44,195 nt of DNA. Origin: Verrucomicrobiota bacterium. Its GTDB lineage: Bacteria; Verrucomicrobiota; Verrucomicrobiia; Limisphaerales; UBA8199. The stretch spans positions 1-44,195 of the forward strand of contig PSRM01000209.1 in the NCBI GenBank assembly GCA_003176045.1. The letters run 5' to 3'. This document shows positions 1 through 9,000 of this stretch, piece by piece. Under the pieces are notes generated by a model. That model was not told the DNA's origin, did not search any database, and was given only the letters and a program-made list of their open reading frames with translations. Made by a program: the position numbers and the translations under genes. Numbering within the stretch: the stretch's first letter is position 1; each line of letters opens with the position of its first letter.

Positions 1-626
1 ACCGTGTATCTCTGATAATGCAGTTGATAGAACGGTCTTAAGACGACGTCGGCAGGGCGTCCCGCGTTGGCAGTATGAAAAGTCAGTGGCTCGTCGGCCA
101 CTGGCCTTAGCCAGCTTTCCAATGGATTGTTCCTCACTACCAGCGCCGGCACCTCTGGGGCTGGAAGGTCGCAATACTGACATTGATTCCGAGCGTAAGC
201 GATTGCGGCGGGCAAATTGTTTGTGCCCAGGTCGCCACCCAACAGTAGCGGCCCTAAAAAGAAAGCCTTTGTTGCTGGAGCGCCCGGTAATGATTCGGAG
301 CGCAAGTTTAACGGAAATTGGACCTGCACCTGGTCGTCGTTCTTCCAATCCCGGTCCACGCTCGCAAAGTCTCCCGGATGAGCGCTGTGCTTGAATACCT
401 GGCCATTGACCTTGATGACCATACCCGTGCCGGCCCAACTCGGGTACCGGAACTTCAGACCAAAAGTCACCGGCTTGGCGCACTTGATCGTAAAACGCGC
501 CTCACCGCTGGGTGCAAAAGGGTGAAATACCCATTCTGTCAGCGCCGCCCAGTCGCATGGTGCAGCGTTTGCCTCAATGGGCAATGGTGACGGTTCGTGT
601 GATGCTCGAATCCGAGAGGTTTCCAT
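1..626 (-). pseudogene. C-terminal piece of a GH127-type (DUF1680) glycosidase, N-terminal catalytic part missing
   Basis: The minus strand of the first ~570 bases translates without a stop into a sequence typical of the C-terminal beta-sandwich of family GH127 beta-L-arabinofuranosidases (DUF1680, then DUF4986). Marks are FGLKFRYPSWA, VIKVNGQ, FASVDRDWKNDDQ, FPLNLRSESLPG and FFLGPLLLGG, then the family's tail RPFYQLHYQRYTV at the window edge. The alpha/alpha-barrel catalytic domain that should precede this (about 450 residues) is absent: the frame runs straight into the end of the SGNH gene, which is read in another frame. The first in-frame ATG (624-626) lies inside that gene. I see a truncated gene or a rearrangement join; an independently expressed sandwich domain cannot be excluded. 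The family call is firm; the left end lies outside the window. Confidence 0.6.
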
Positions 627-1557
627 TAGAGTGGAGCCTGGTTTGCAACGCCTCCGCAAGCATGGTCGAGAAGATCTCGGCGCCATGCGCGTTCAAATGG
701 GTGCCATCCCTGAAAAGCTCGGCTTTGTCTTGAAACACCTCTGGATGGGTGCAAGTGCAGAGGTCGATCAACTCGGCTTCCGGATAGCCCGCCAGGAATT
801 TTGAAAGGACGTTCACCCGAGCCTCATGAGCGCGCGGGTCTTCACGATAGCGCGGGCCTTCGACAAGGAACAGCCGCGTGCCATGCTTCCTGCAATAGTC
901 CGCCAGCCGATTAAAGCACTGAACTTTTAAGGACCAAAACTCGGTTGTCGTGGGAATTGTCTCGCGCGGCGCTCCAGGCGTCTGGGGAGACAGACATCCC
1001 GTCAGCGGCTCAAAACCATCAAAGTTGGCAGCCGGGTGGCTGAACAGATTCCAGCCAATTGCCAGGACTTTGCCATTGGCGCGGTATGCGCGGGAAAGGA
1101 ACTTTAAGCACTCAAACCGGCTTCGCTGGTTCAGAACCTGCCGCACCAGCGGGCTGGCGTCATAATAGAAGGAGAAAACCCCGGCGCGCTGCAATTCCTC
1201 CTCACTCCTTTCGAAAGACTCGGGGTCAATGTTCAGGACGATTGCTTTTGGCGGGGCGTTGGACCGCTGCCACAGATCAAACAGCATCATGGCATATAGA
1301 AAGTCCTGGCCGTCCATCCCTGCATTATATGCGGTGAGCGAAAGCTTGCTATTCAACACAGCCGGCATGACATGGTGGCGCATCCTGGAGGAGCCAAGCA
1401 GCAACACCTGCGTCTTGCGGGAGAGCGCGTCGTTGATCAGGCCGCCAAACTCGCCCGTATGAGTCTTTCGGTAGAGCCAACCAAAGCCGGCGCCCAGCGC
1501 TCTGTCCATAATGACAATCAAGGCCGCCACACCCATGATTAAGAACACGCGCCGCAT
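574..1557 (-). CDS. SGNH-fold O-acyl transferase/esterase partner of the MBOAT protein
   Basis: A 327-residue protein with one N-terminal membrane segment (FLIMGVAALIVIMD) and an SGNH-hydrolase-like domain outside the membrane. The catalytic-serine block is LLLGSSRM (Ser57 in the GDS-equivalent position) and the Asp-His block is DGTHLN (Asp284, His287) near the end. It starts 3 nt after the stop of the MBOAT gene, the usual arrangement of AlgI/AlgX- or DltB/DltD-like pairs, in which MBOAT moves an acyl group across the membrane and the SGNH protein places it on a surface polymer. The substrate cannot be read from sequence. About 20 residues after the Asp-His block look non-conserved, and the gene end overlaps the frame of the truncated GH127 piece, so this C-terminus may have been altered by the same event. 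Confidence 0.75.
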   Translation of the reverse strand: MRRVFLIMGVAALIVIMDRALGAGFGWLYRKTHTGEFGGLINDALSRKTQVLLLGSSRMRHHVMPAVLNSKLSLTAYNAGMDGQDFLYAMMLFDLWQRSNAPPKAIVLNIDPESFERSEEELQRAGVFSFYYDASPLVRQVLNQRSRFECLKFLSRAYRANGKVLAIGWNLFSHPAANFDGFEPLTGCLSPQTPGAPRETIPTTTEFWSLKVQCFNRLADYCRKHGTRLFLVEGPRYREDPRAHEARVNVLSKFLAGYPEAELIDLCTCTHPEVFQDKAELFRDGTHLNAHGAEIFSTMLAEALQTRLHSNGNLSDSSITRTVTIAH

Positions 1558-1560
1558 GGC

Positions 1561-3036
1561 TCAGAATTGGAAGTAGATAAACCGCGTGCCGGTATCCACG
1601 CCAAACAAAACGATTCCGAAAAAGAGCGCCACTGAATACCCAAGCCGAAGCCACTTTGGGAATTGGTTCAGGCAATCCCAGAATCCGGTGCGCCGATGAA
1701 GGATGTCGAGCACCACGAGGAGCACGATCGCTAACACTCCCTGGACGATAATCGGATCCCAGAAAAGCGGGCCACGGTTCACGGCGATTCGGCGCAGGGT
1801 GTCCAGCGCTGTGGATACATTTGCCGCGCGGAAGAACACCCAAGAGAGCAGGATGAGGTGGAACGTGACCAGGATCAAAAAGCCGTCGCGCAGCCAGGCC
1901 AAGGCGCGCCATGGCCGAACGGTAGCCGTTGGTGTGACGCCGAGCGGCAGGCGACCAAACGCAGGAATCCGCCTCCTTACCCCAGCAGTGACCGGCTCCA
2001 GACTCCGCCATACCAAATAATAGATCCCGTTCAAAGCTCCCCAGATCACGAACGTCCAATTCGCCCCGTGCCACAGCCCGCTAATAAGGAACACCACTCC
2101 GATATTGAACATACTCCGCCCCAGAGACACTCGATTGCCACCGAGCGGGATATAGACGTAGTCCCGGAACCAGGTTGATAACGAGATGTGCCAGCGGGAC
2201 CAAAACTCCGAAATGGACTTCGCAAAGTACGGGGTTTCGAAGTTTTTCATCAGCTCGATGCCGTAAATCCTCGAGATTCCACGGGCGATATCCGAATAGC
2301 CCGAGAAATCGCAGTAGATCTGGATTGCGAAAAAGTAGGTCGCCAGGAGCAGGCTGGCGCCTGTGTGTTGGCGGCTGTTGTTGTAGATCGTGTCGGTGTA
2401 GATCGCCAGGCTGTCCGCCACGACAACTTTCTTGAACAAGCCCCAGAGACTCAACGAGACCCCGTTCCAGAGCCGCTGCCAGTCCAGGCGTTTAACCTCC
2501 TTGAGTTGGTGTAGCAGATTCTGCGGCCGCTCGATCGGCCCGGCGACGAGCTGCGGGAAGTACATCACGTACAGCGAATAAAGGCCGAAATGCTTTTCGG
2601 CTGGTTGGCGGCCTCGATACACCTCGAACACGTAGCTCAGACTTTGGAACGTGTGAAACGACAGGCCGATGGGCAGGATCAGCCGTAGAGTTTTCATCGG
2701 ATAGTTCCAGTGCAGCACCCTCGCCAGCGCCGCCAGATTGTTGTTAAAGAAATTGAAATACTTGAAAACAAACAGAATCGCGCACACTGACGCGATGCTG
2801 ACTGTCAGGTAGGCCTTCTTCCGGCTGGCCTCGGGTGTTCCTTCGATCAAAATCCCCGCCACATAGTCCACCGCGATCGTCGCCGCGAGGATCACGATAT
2901 AGATCGGGATAAAGCACATGTAGAAGAAGCAGCTTGCCCCCAACAGGAGTACCCATCGGAATCGGTGCGGCAGAGCAAAATACAGGATCGAGACGACCAG
3001 GAAAAAGATAAGGAAGCTCAGCGAGTTAAAGAGCAT
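1561..3036 (-). CDS. MBOAT family membrane-bound O-acyltransferase (AlgI-like)
   Basis: A polytopic membrane protein of 491 residues. The chosen ATG at 3034-3036 gives MLFNSLSFLIFFLVV, the standard beginning of AlgI-type proteins; the frame stays open 21 codons further upstream but that part is not family-like. Family blocks are LPIGLSFHTFQSLSYV, FPQLVAGPIERP, CDFSGYSDIARG, SEFWSRWHISLSTWFRDY and SGLWHGANWTF; the last carries the invariant active-site histidine (His323). It would transfer acyl groups, usually acetyl, to an exported polysaccharide together with the SGNH protein encoded directly downstream. It is the first gene of this minus-strand unit. No clear ribosome binding site is visible. 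Confidence 0.9.
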   Translation of the reverse strand: MLFNSLSFLIFFLVVSILYFALPHRFRWVLLLGASCFFYMCFIPIYIVILAATIAVDYVAGILIEGTPEASRKKAYLTVSIASVCAILFVFKYFNFFNNNLAALARVLHWNYPMKTLRLILPIGLSFHTFQSLSYVFEVYRGRQPAEKHFGLYSLYVMYFPQLVAGPIERPQNLLHQLKEVKRLDWQRLWNGVSLSLWGLFKKVVVADSLAIYTDTIYNNSRQHTGASLLLATYFFAIQIYCDFSGYSDIARGISRIYGIELMKNFETPYFAKSISEFWSRWHISLSTWFRDYVYIPLGGNRVSLGRSMFNIGVVFLISGLWHGANWTFVIWGALNGIYYLVWRSLEPVTAGVRRRIPAFGRLPLGVTPTATVRPWRALAWLRDGFLILVTFHLILLSWVFFRAANVSTALDTLRRIAVNRGPLFWDPIIVQGVLAIVLLVVLDILHRRTGFWDCLNQFPKWLRLGYSVALFFGIVLFGVDTGTRFIYFQF

Positions 3037-3244
3037 ACGCCAATCAGTCTCAACAAGCTGTGAATCTTTGCTGGGACGCAACGCGACGACTGCTGGCAAC
3101 CACTCCCATACTGGCGCCAGGCTGCAACGTCTTTTGCGTGTTCCATTCGGATCTTGCGCTTAGGAACGGCGCACGGAATATGGCCCATGGGCGCCCGTTC
3201 TCCACAGGGTCTTCACCCCAAATTGATAATGCCTCAGTCAGAGC

Positions 3245-3316
3245 GGAGCGCCGAACTCCGTTTCGGCGCGTCCGGAATCCGTGACAGGTTCGCGCCGAAA
3301 TAGAATTCGGCGCTCC
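3245..3316. repeat. Imperfect 26-bp inverted repeat
   Basis: Arms at 3245-3270 and 3291-3316 match at 23 of 26 positions around a 20-base loop. Each arm has GGAGCGCCGAA at its outer end and TTTCGGCGCG at its inner end. It sits beside the larger palindromic element, suggesting an accumulation site for such repeats. Confidence 0.7.
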
Positions 3317-3383
3317 GTAGATGGATTACTCGCGCGATTGAGGTTCATCGGTGGGTGTTTCCCTAAAGTTTTTCGCACCATTC

Positions 3384-3518
3384 GTGCAGGAGCGCGGCAT
3401 TTATGCCGCTTCACCGCCCGTAGTGCGATGAACGGACCTGATAACCCGGGCGTTTCCGTGCGTTCGGGGCATGAAGCGGCATAAATGCCGCGCTCCGTGC
3501 ACCCAGCGGCCGCTGCCG
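3384..3518 (-). repeat. Dispersed palindromic element, copy A1
   Basis: This is one of four related copies in the window. The outer arms are GAGCGCGGCATTTATGCCGC and its complement; each arm is itself a small palindrome. The end after the second arm carries GCACCCAGCGGCCGC. In reverse orientation the whole length aligns with copies A3 and A4, including the centre, which resembles CGAACGnnnnGAAnCGCCCGG followed by TTCATCGC. Confidence 0.85.
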
Positions 3519-3642
3519 ACAAGCTGCGCCCTCAACTCGAACCTCAACAGACTGAGGCTTTTCATCCGCAAGGATTCTCAGATGCGTTTGTGGGCTGTTT
3601 ACTCCAGTGTGCCGGCAATTGTCCGTGTTTAGCTTTTTAGCG

Positions 3643-5286
3643 ATGAGAGCATTCTCAGCTAGTTTCGCGGCAGCGGTTTTGGTTGTGGCGCTTCAGCCGC
3701 CAAGTCAGGCCCAGCCCTCCAGTATCGGGCAGTGGACGCAGCCGTTCCAGTTGCCGCTGATCGCCATGCATGCCGCGATGCTCCCGACCGGCAAGGTGCT
3801 TTTGTATTCGGCCGAGCACGGAGTGCCCGGCGTGCAGGCCTTTTTACTCGACCCTGTGACTCTGGCTACCAACGAGGTAGCGCCGCCCTCACCATGGATC
3901 CCGGCTTGCTCGGGCCACAGTTTCTTAGCGAATGGTCTTTTGCTGGTAACCGGCGGCCAGGTTAACTCCAATCCGCCAACCGGCACGATGGAGTGCTTCG
4001 TTTTCAACCCTTTCACCCGGCAGTGGATTCGGATTGAAGATACCAGACATGGCAGGTGGTATCCCACGAACGTCACGCTTGGCGATGGGCGTGTTGCGAC
4101 CTTTTCCGGGTTGGATGAAACCGGCGACTTCAATCCTGACATTGAATTGTGGGATTCAAATGCCTCGAACAATTGGCAACTGTTGGGCGATCGACTAATT
4201 GATTACTATCCCCACCTCCATCTATTGACTAACGGGCTGGTGTTCCGATCGGGACCGAATAATTCCGGCACGACGGACACATATAACGTCAACAATAATG
4301 TATGGACCTTCGTCGCCTCCCTCAACGATCCGGGACGATTTGACTCGCCGTCGGTGATGCTGCCGCCCAATCCGGATCGGATTATGGTGATGGGAGGCCA
4401 AAACTTCACGAACCAACCGGTAAGCTCCGCCGAGATCATTGACCTGGATTCGCCGTCACCCCATTGGACTCTTACCGCGCCAATGCATTATCCACGCCTG
4501 GATTTCAACGCGGCCATTCTTCCCGACGGGAAAGTATTCGTTGTGGGCGGCCGGTCCAATTACGCCCCCACGGCGATCTACGTCTTTACACCTGAAATCT
4601 TTGACCCGCAGGCTTTAACCTGGACCACGGTTGCGCCACATCAGATCCCCAGATGGTATCACTCGACGGCAATTCTGCTCCCGGACGGGCGCGTACTGGT
4701 AGCGGGCTCGGACGATGAGCCATCAGGCGAGATATACTCCCCACCCTACTTGTTTCAAGGGACCCGCCCGGTGATTCAATCGGCGCCGAACCTCATACTC
4801 TATGGTCAGAGTTTGAGCATAAGCTTCACCAGCAGCACAGCCAATAATCGTGTTGCCCTGATTCGCAACTCCTGTGTGACGCATGCGGTAAATATGGACC
4901 AACGTTATGTGCGGCTCGCCGATCTTGCCAATGGAAGTGGAACCTATTCCGTGCCTGCCCCGGCAAATCCAAATGTGGCTCCGCCCGGTTATTACATGCT
5001 TTACGTAGTAGATCAGAACGGTGTGCCGTCGGTTTCGGCCAGTGTGCAGGTCCTACCCGCGGCTCCCGGGCCGCTCAGGATTCTTGATGCGCATTTATCG
5101 GGCGGCAGCATGCAACTTTCCTGGTCCTTCGACTTTCCCAATGTGACGGTGCAGACCAGCGGCTCCCTTGGCTCTGGTGAGACGTGGGTTCCCGTGTCGG
5201 CAATCTCAACGATTCAGCAAGGCCGTTTTGCGATAACCGTCCCGGCGACATCTGCGGCAGCCTTCTTTCGGCTTTCCTCGCAATAA
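3643..5286 (+). CDS. Secreted galactose oxidase/glyoxal oxidase-type copper radical enzyme (AA5-like)
   Basis: A 547-residue protein. The ATG at 3643 gives a clean signal peptide (AVLVVALQPPSQAQ); an in-frame GTG lies 36 bases upstream. Kelch-like repeats (GDGRVATFSG, PDGKVFVVGG, PDGRVLVAGS) form a seven-bladed propeller, followed by a DUF1929-type C-terminal domain (PGYYMLYVVDQNGVPS). The residues used by galactose oxidase can be placed: Cys89 in ACSGHS, crosslink partner Tyr140 in RWYPT, axial Tyr339 with copper ligand His340 in RWYHS, and second ligand His414 in THAVN. A Cys-Tyr cofactor enzyme that oxidises alcohols or aldehydes and makes H2O2 is therefore expected. The last ~70 residues are an extra beta module ending FFRLSSQ, also seen on other secreted proteins here. 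Substrate unknown. Confidence 0.85.
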   Translation: MRAFSASFAAAVLVVALQPPSQAQPSSIGQWTQPFQLPLIAMHAAMLPTGKVLLYSAEHGVPGVQAFLLDPVTLATNEVAPPSPWIPACSGHSFLANGLLLVTGGQVNSNPPTGTMECFVFNPFTRQWIRIEDTRHGRWYPTNVTLGDGRVATFSGLDETGDFNPDIELWDSNASNNWQLLGDRLIDYYPHLHLLTNGLVFRSGPNNSGTTDTYNVNNNVWTFVASLNDPGRFDSPSVMLPPNPDRIMVMGGQNFTNQPVSSAEIIDLDSPSPHWTLTAPMHYPRLDFNAAILPDGKVFVVGGRSNYAPTAIYVFTPEIFDPQALTWTTVAPHQIPRWYHSTAILLPDGRVLVAGSDDEPSGEIYSPPYLFQGTRPVIQSAPNLILYGQSLSISFTSSTANNRVALIRNSCVTHAVNMDQRYVRLADLANGSGTYSVPAPANPNVAPPGYYMLYVVDQNGVPSVSASVQVLPAAPGPLRILDAHLSGGSMQLSWSFDFPNVTVQTSGSLGSGETWVPVSAISTIQQGRFAITVPATSAAAFFRLSSQ

Positions 5287-5441
5287 AGGATAGGCATTTA
5301 CCTACGCAAAAGCCCAGTGCCCCAATGACCTGAGCCTCTGTATTAAAGGTTTGAGGGTTGCGAATTTCGGAGACAGAGCGCCCGTTTTTCAGCTTTTCCA
5401 CAGTGTCCGCCTGTGCTAGGCTCACTTCATGGAAATAGCCA

Positions 5442-5804
5442 TTGCCGGCCAGCGATCCGACGCCACCAGCTTTACAGCAAAAGCACTCCTTGGCGTGGGT
5501 TGAAGCCTGTAACGAATTCAGGCGGCGCGAACGGCAGGAAATCTTCCTGCAGGATCCCCCACGCGAAAAACTGGCGCGTTACGAATTGGAGCTTAAGTTT
5601 TTCATCCGTTCCGCGCGGATGCTTATCAGCATGGCGGAGGATCCGGACTTTCCTGCCAAGCAGTTTATTCCTGAACTCGAGGGCAAATTGCTCCAACTCA
5701 ACGAATCGCTTGAGATGTTGCACAACCCAATGACCGCGGCGGAAGCGGACGCTTTCATTCAGAAGTATTTCCCGGACGACGCGCCAGTTGGAAAAACTGC
5801 TTGA
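5442..5804 (+). CDS. Small helical protein of unknown function, possibly the N-terminal part of a frameshifted gene
   Basis: The frame opens at a TTG and gives 120 residues, charged and mostly helical (FRRRERQEIFLQDPPREKL, LEGKLLQLNESLEMLH). I recognise no family. The next frame starts inside its last codons and continues the same composition. Shifting by one base near 5779-5785 would join YFPDD to RQLEKLLEAYDALLEQ and give one protein of about 185 residues, so this may be a frameshifted gene rather than two genes. No ribosome binding site supports the TTG; a later internal start is possible. Confidence 0.5.
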   Translation: MPASDPTPPALQQKHSLAWVEACNEFRRRERQEIFLQDPPREKLARYELELKFFIRSARMLISMAEDPDFPAKQFIPELEGKLLQLNESLEMLHNPMTAAEADAFIQKYFPDDAPVGKTA

Positions 5805-6000
5805 GGCATACGACGCCCTCTTGGAACAACAGGAGGGCCCCGAAGCCAGGCACTTCGGAATGCTTTATCAGACCATACTGGAGGAGACGGCCGATTCAAT
5901 CGGCCAGGAAAAACAGGTCCTCAACCAAGTCGTCAGGCGAAAGTATCACGCCTCGCTGCGCGCCAATTGCAAATTCCCGACCCCACCCTCAAACGCCTGA
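5788..6000 (+). CDS. Small helical protein of unknown function, or C-terminal part of the preceding gene
   Basis: A 70-residue frame opening at a TTG inside the last 17 bases of the preceding gene. It encodes helical sequence (EKLLEAYDALLEQQEG, YQTILEETADSIGQEKQVLNQ). The overlap allows translational coupling, but with no good start codon a one-base frameshift relative to the upstream frame is equally likely. It ends 64 bases before the histidine kinase start. No family recognised. Confidence 0.4.
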   Translation: MEKLLEAYDALLEQQEGPEARHFGMLYQTILEETADSIGQEKQVLNQVVRRKYHASLRANCKFPTPPSNA

Positions 6001-6064
6001 CATAGGCGCGTCGGCTCTTTTTTTCTTCTGTATTTGCCTGCCATTTTCAGCCATACTCACGGCA

Positions 6065-9000
6065 ATGTCGCGGCATTGCGCAGGTTGCTGCTGTCGGTTC
6101 TCTGGAACCTCCTTACTGGCAAGCAAATCACACTTTAGCCTTCCCTGTACGCTTGTAGCACTGGTCTGCATCTCTGCCGCAACCAGCTCGGCAACGATTC
6201 TTTGGCGCGATTTGGGAGCAACGCTGGTGCATGAAACCGGCGCTGGAAATGACATTATCGGCGGCGCCTTAAGGAGGGACGATACGTTTTCCGATACGCT
6301 CTATTTCAAATTTCACGTGGACCCTATCTCGGACCTGGGCACGGAAGAGTATTTCGCGGGATTCCAGCTTTTCGAAGGGGACCAGGAACGGCTGGGAGTG
6401 GGCAACTCGCTGGGCGCCTGGGCCTACAGCGCCTTCAAAACCTCGGAAATCGGCGAGATGAACAAAGTATTCGGCGACATGGACCTCCGTTCAAGGCGGC
6501 GGGAATCGTCCGCACCGGGAGTTTATTTGCCTTACGAATTCCCGCGACGCGGCATTGAGCGCACAATCGTCTTCAAAGTGCAATATGTCGCAGGCGCGGA
6601 TGACCTCGTCACGGTTTGGTTAAATCCGGACTTGTCGGCCAGTGCGTCGGAGGCGAGCCAGCCTGAAGAGCTAACTACGCATTTCAAGGCTGATGCGTCC
6701 TTCAGCGAGATACATCTCCGGCACGGCGGCGGCGGTGGAGGCTGGACATTTAGCGATATGGCTATTGCGACTTCATTCAATGATTTTGTTGCGGCCGGCT
6801 ACCCGCAGTTTGGAGGCTCCGCTTCGAATAATCCGGCCGGCGAAGGCTTAAGCTTCAAGGTCTGGCAGCGGGCGCAAGGGTTGCCGCAGGAATCTGTTCA
6901 CGCCCTCACTCAAACGCGGGATGGATATATTTGGATCGGAAACGACGACGGCGTCGCCCGGTTCGACGGAGCACGATTCGTTACCTTCGGGTTGCGTGAG
7001 GGCATTCGCATCGGCTCAGTACGTGTGCTGTTCGAAGATAATTCAGGCGCACTTTGGATGGGCTCAGCAGGAGGTGGACTAACTCGGTGGAGTGACGGCG
7101 CCGCGCAGACTTTCACCGCGCAAAACGGGCTCCCTTCGGATACTGTTACGGCTCTGGCGGAAGATAATGATGGGCGACTGTGGGTAGGCACCGAGGGAGG
7201 CTTGACGTGCATGCGGGAAGGAAAGGCCGCCACGGTGGAAGGGCTGGCCGAGGTGCCGGGAGCGAGTCCAAATTCCAACGCGGGGCAGGCGGGACGCCTG
7301 CCCTACTTTAAAGGCAAGCCCATCACAAGCCTCTTCAAAGACCGTCAGGGTACGATGTGGATTGGCGCGATGGGTGCCGGAATTTTTTCGTATCAGAACG
7401 GAAAACTGGAGCACAAAACTGATCCAACCGTCGAAACCCTGCTGCAGGATCCGCATTGCCTTCTGGTTGACAAGGCAGGTCGCATTTGGGTCGGGGCAGG
7501 GGACGATTTTGTCCTGTGCCATGAAGCAGGCCAGTGGCGCCGCTACCGAATTCCCAGGCACTTGACGCGGCCTTATATCAACGGGTTTGTCGAGGAGCCG
7601 GACGGAACAGTTTGGGCTGCTTCGGTAAGCGAAGGTCTGTTTGAATTTCGAGCCGGAAAACTGCGAGCCGTAAATGCCAGCAGCGGACTGTCCGACAATT
7701 TCATCGAGTCGCTAATGGCAGATCGCGAAGGGAACCTCTGGGTCGGAACACGCGCCGGACTGAATCGAGTGCGGCACGGAAACCTGACCATACTGGGACA
7801 GAACGAAGGCCTGGGATACGGGCCTGTCCACGGGCTGGCGGAAATCGCTCCCGGTATAATCTGGGCGGCCAAACCCAATGACGGGCTCTACCTGTGCGAA
7901 GGACGAAGTTTCAGTCGTGTCGTGGGCGAAGAGTGGTCTCGCCAATATCCGGAGCTGAATTGTCTGCTGGTAGGGCGAGACGGCGCTTGTTGGATGGGCG
8001 AGAGCCATGGGCTATTTCGCGTTCCAAAACCAAAGGAACCAGTGAGCGATCCTGAAATGGCAGCGCTGGCCGGATTGAACGTGCTGACGTTAAGCCTGGA
8101 TGCAGAAGGCGACCTGTGGGCCGGCACGCGGGAGGGAGAATTGTGGCAGATGCGCGGCAAAAGTTGGTCGCGCCAGACCAATGTGCCAGGGGACCACCCA
8201 GTGGTCGCCGTTGTGCCCGCTCAAGTGGGTGGCATATGGATAGGAACTCGCGGCGGCGGTCTCTATCGTTGGCAAAATGGAGTAGTCGCGCATTTCGATA
8301 AGCGCAACGGGCTGCTCAGCAGCGTGATTCGGGCCTTGCACGAGGACGGCGCGGGCACTCTTTGGATCGGCACGGTCGGCGGCGGCTTGAGCCGTTTGCG
8401 CGAGGGTAAGCTGGTCAGTTTCACGATGCGTGAGGGCCTTCCGGACGATACCATCTCCCAGATTCTGGAGGATAATTACGCGCGGCTTTGGCTGGGAACG
8501 GATCGAGGCATCGCCTACGTGGCAAAAAATGATTTGCAGGAGGTGGCCGCGGGCAAAGCCACCGCCATTTATCCGCAGGTTTATGGACGGCCCGAAGGCA
8601 TGCCCTCCGAGGAATGTACAGGTGGGTTTTCGCCCGCTGGTCTGCGTAGCCAGTCGGGACAACTTTGGTTCTCGACGTTAAAAGGAATCGTGGTCGCAGA
8701 CCCGCGCCCGCGCGCGTCAGATGTGCCGGTGCCAAACGTCGTTCTCGAAGAAGTGTTGGTGGATGGGGTCGCACAGGCAGGCCAGGGAAGCAGCGTGGGC
8801 GATGGCTCAGCCGCAGAAAAGACCGACGATTCGAAACCCGCTTCCCACTCGCCCACACGGCCACTTTCCCGCTCACAATCCCTCCGCCTGCCCCCCGGAC
8901 GTCATCGCATTGAGTTTCACTACACTGGCCTGAGCTTCGCTGCTCCGGAGCGGATGCGTTTTCGGTACCGCCTCGAGCCGCTGGATACGGATTGGGTGGA

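Larger units (their letters stand above)
3037..3642. other. Gene-free interval with two palindromic repeats
   Basis: This 606-base gap separates the divergent MBOAT and copper oxidase genes, so both promoters should lie here, but I see no convincing -35/-10 pair. It holds two palindromic elements (annotated separately). Open frames across them are repeat-derived and not gene-like. Confidence 0.6.

Noticed and set aside
1349..2074. Long minus-strand frame of 241 residues overlapping the MBOAT and SGNH genes
   Set aside because: It is antisense-frame shadow of the well-supported MBOAT gene, with Arg/Trp/His-rich composition.
3238..3522. Minus-strand open frame of 94 residues starting MSAAAAGCTERGIYAAS
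   Set aside because: It lies wholly in palindromic repeat sequence; the same peptide pattern appears in repeat A3, so the similarity is of the repeat and not of a protein.
5801..6064. N-terminal 88-residue extension of the histidine kinase frame
   Set aside because: It overlaps other coding sequence and is Arg/Pro/Ser-rich; the ATG at 6065 begins a better exported N-terminus.
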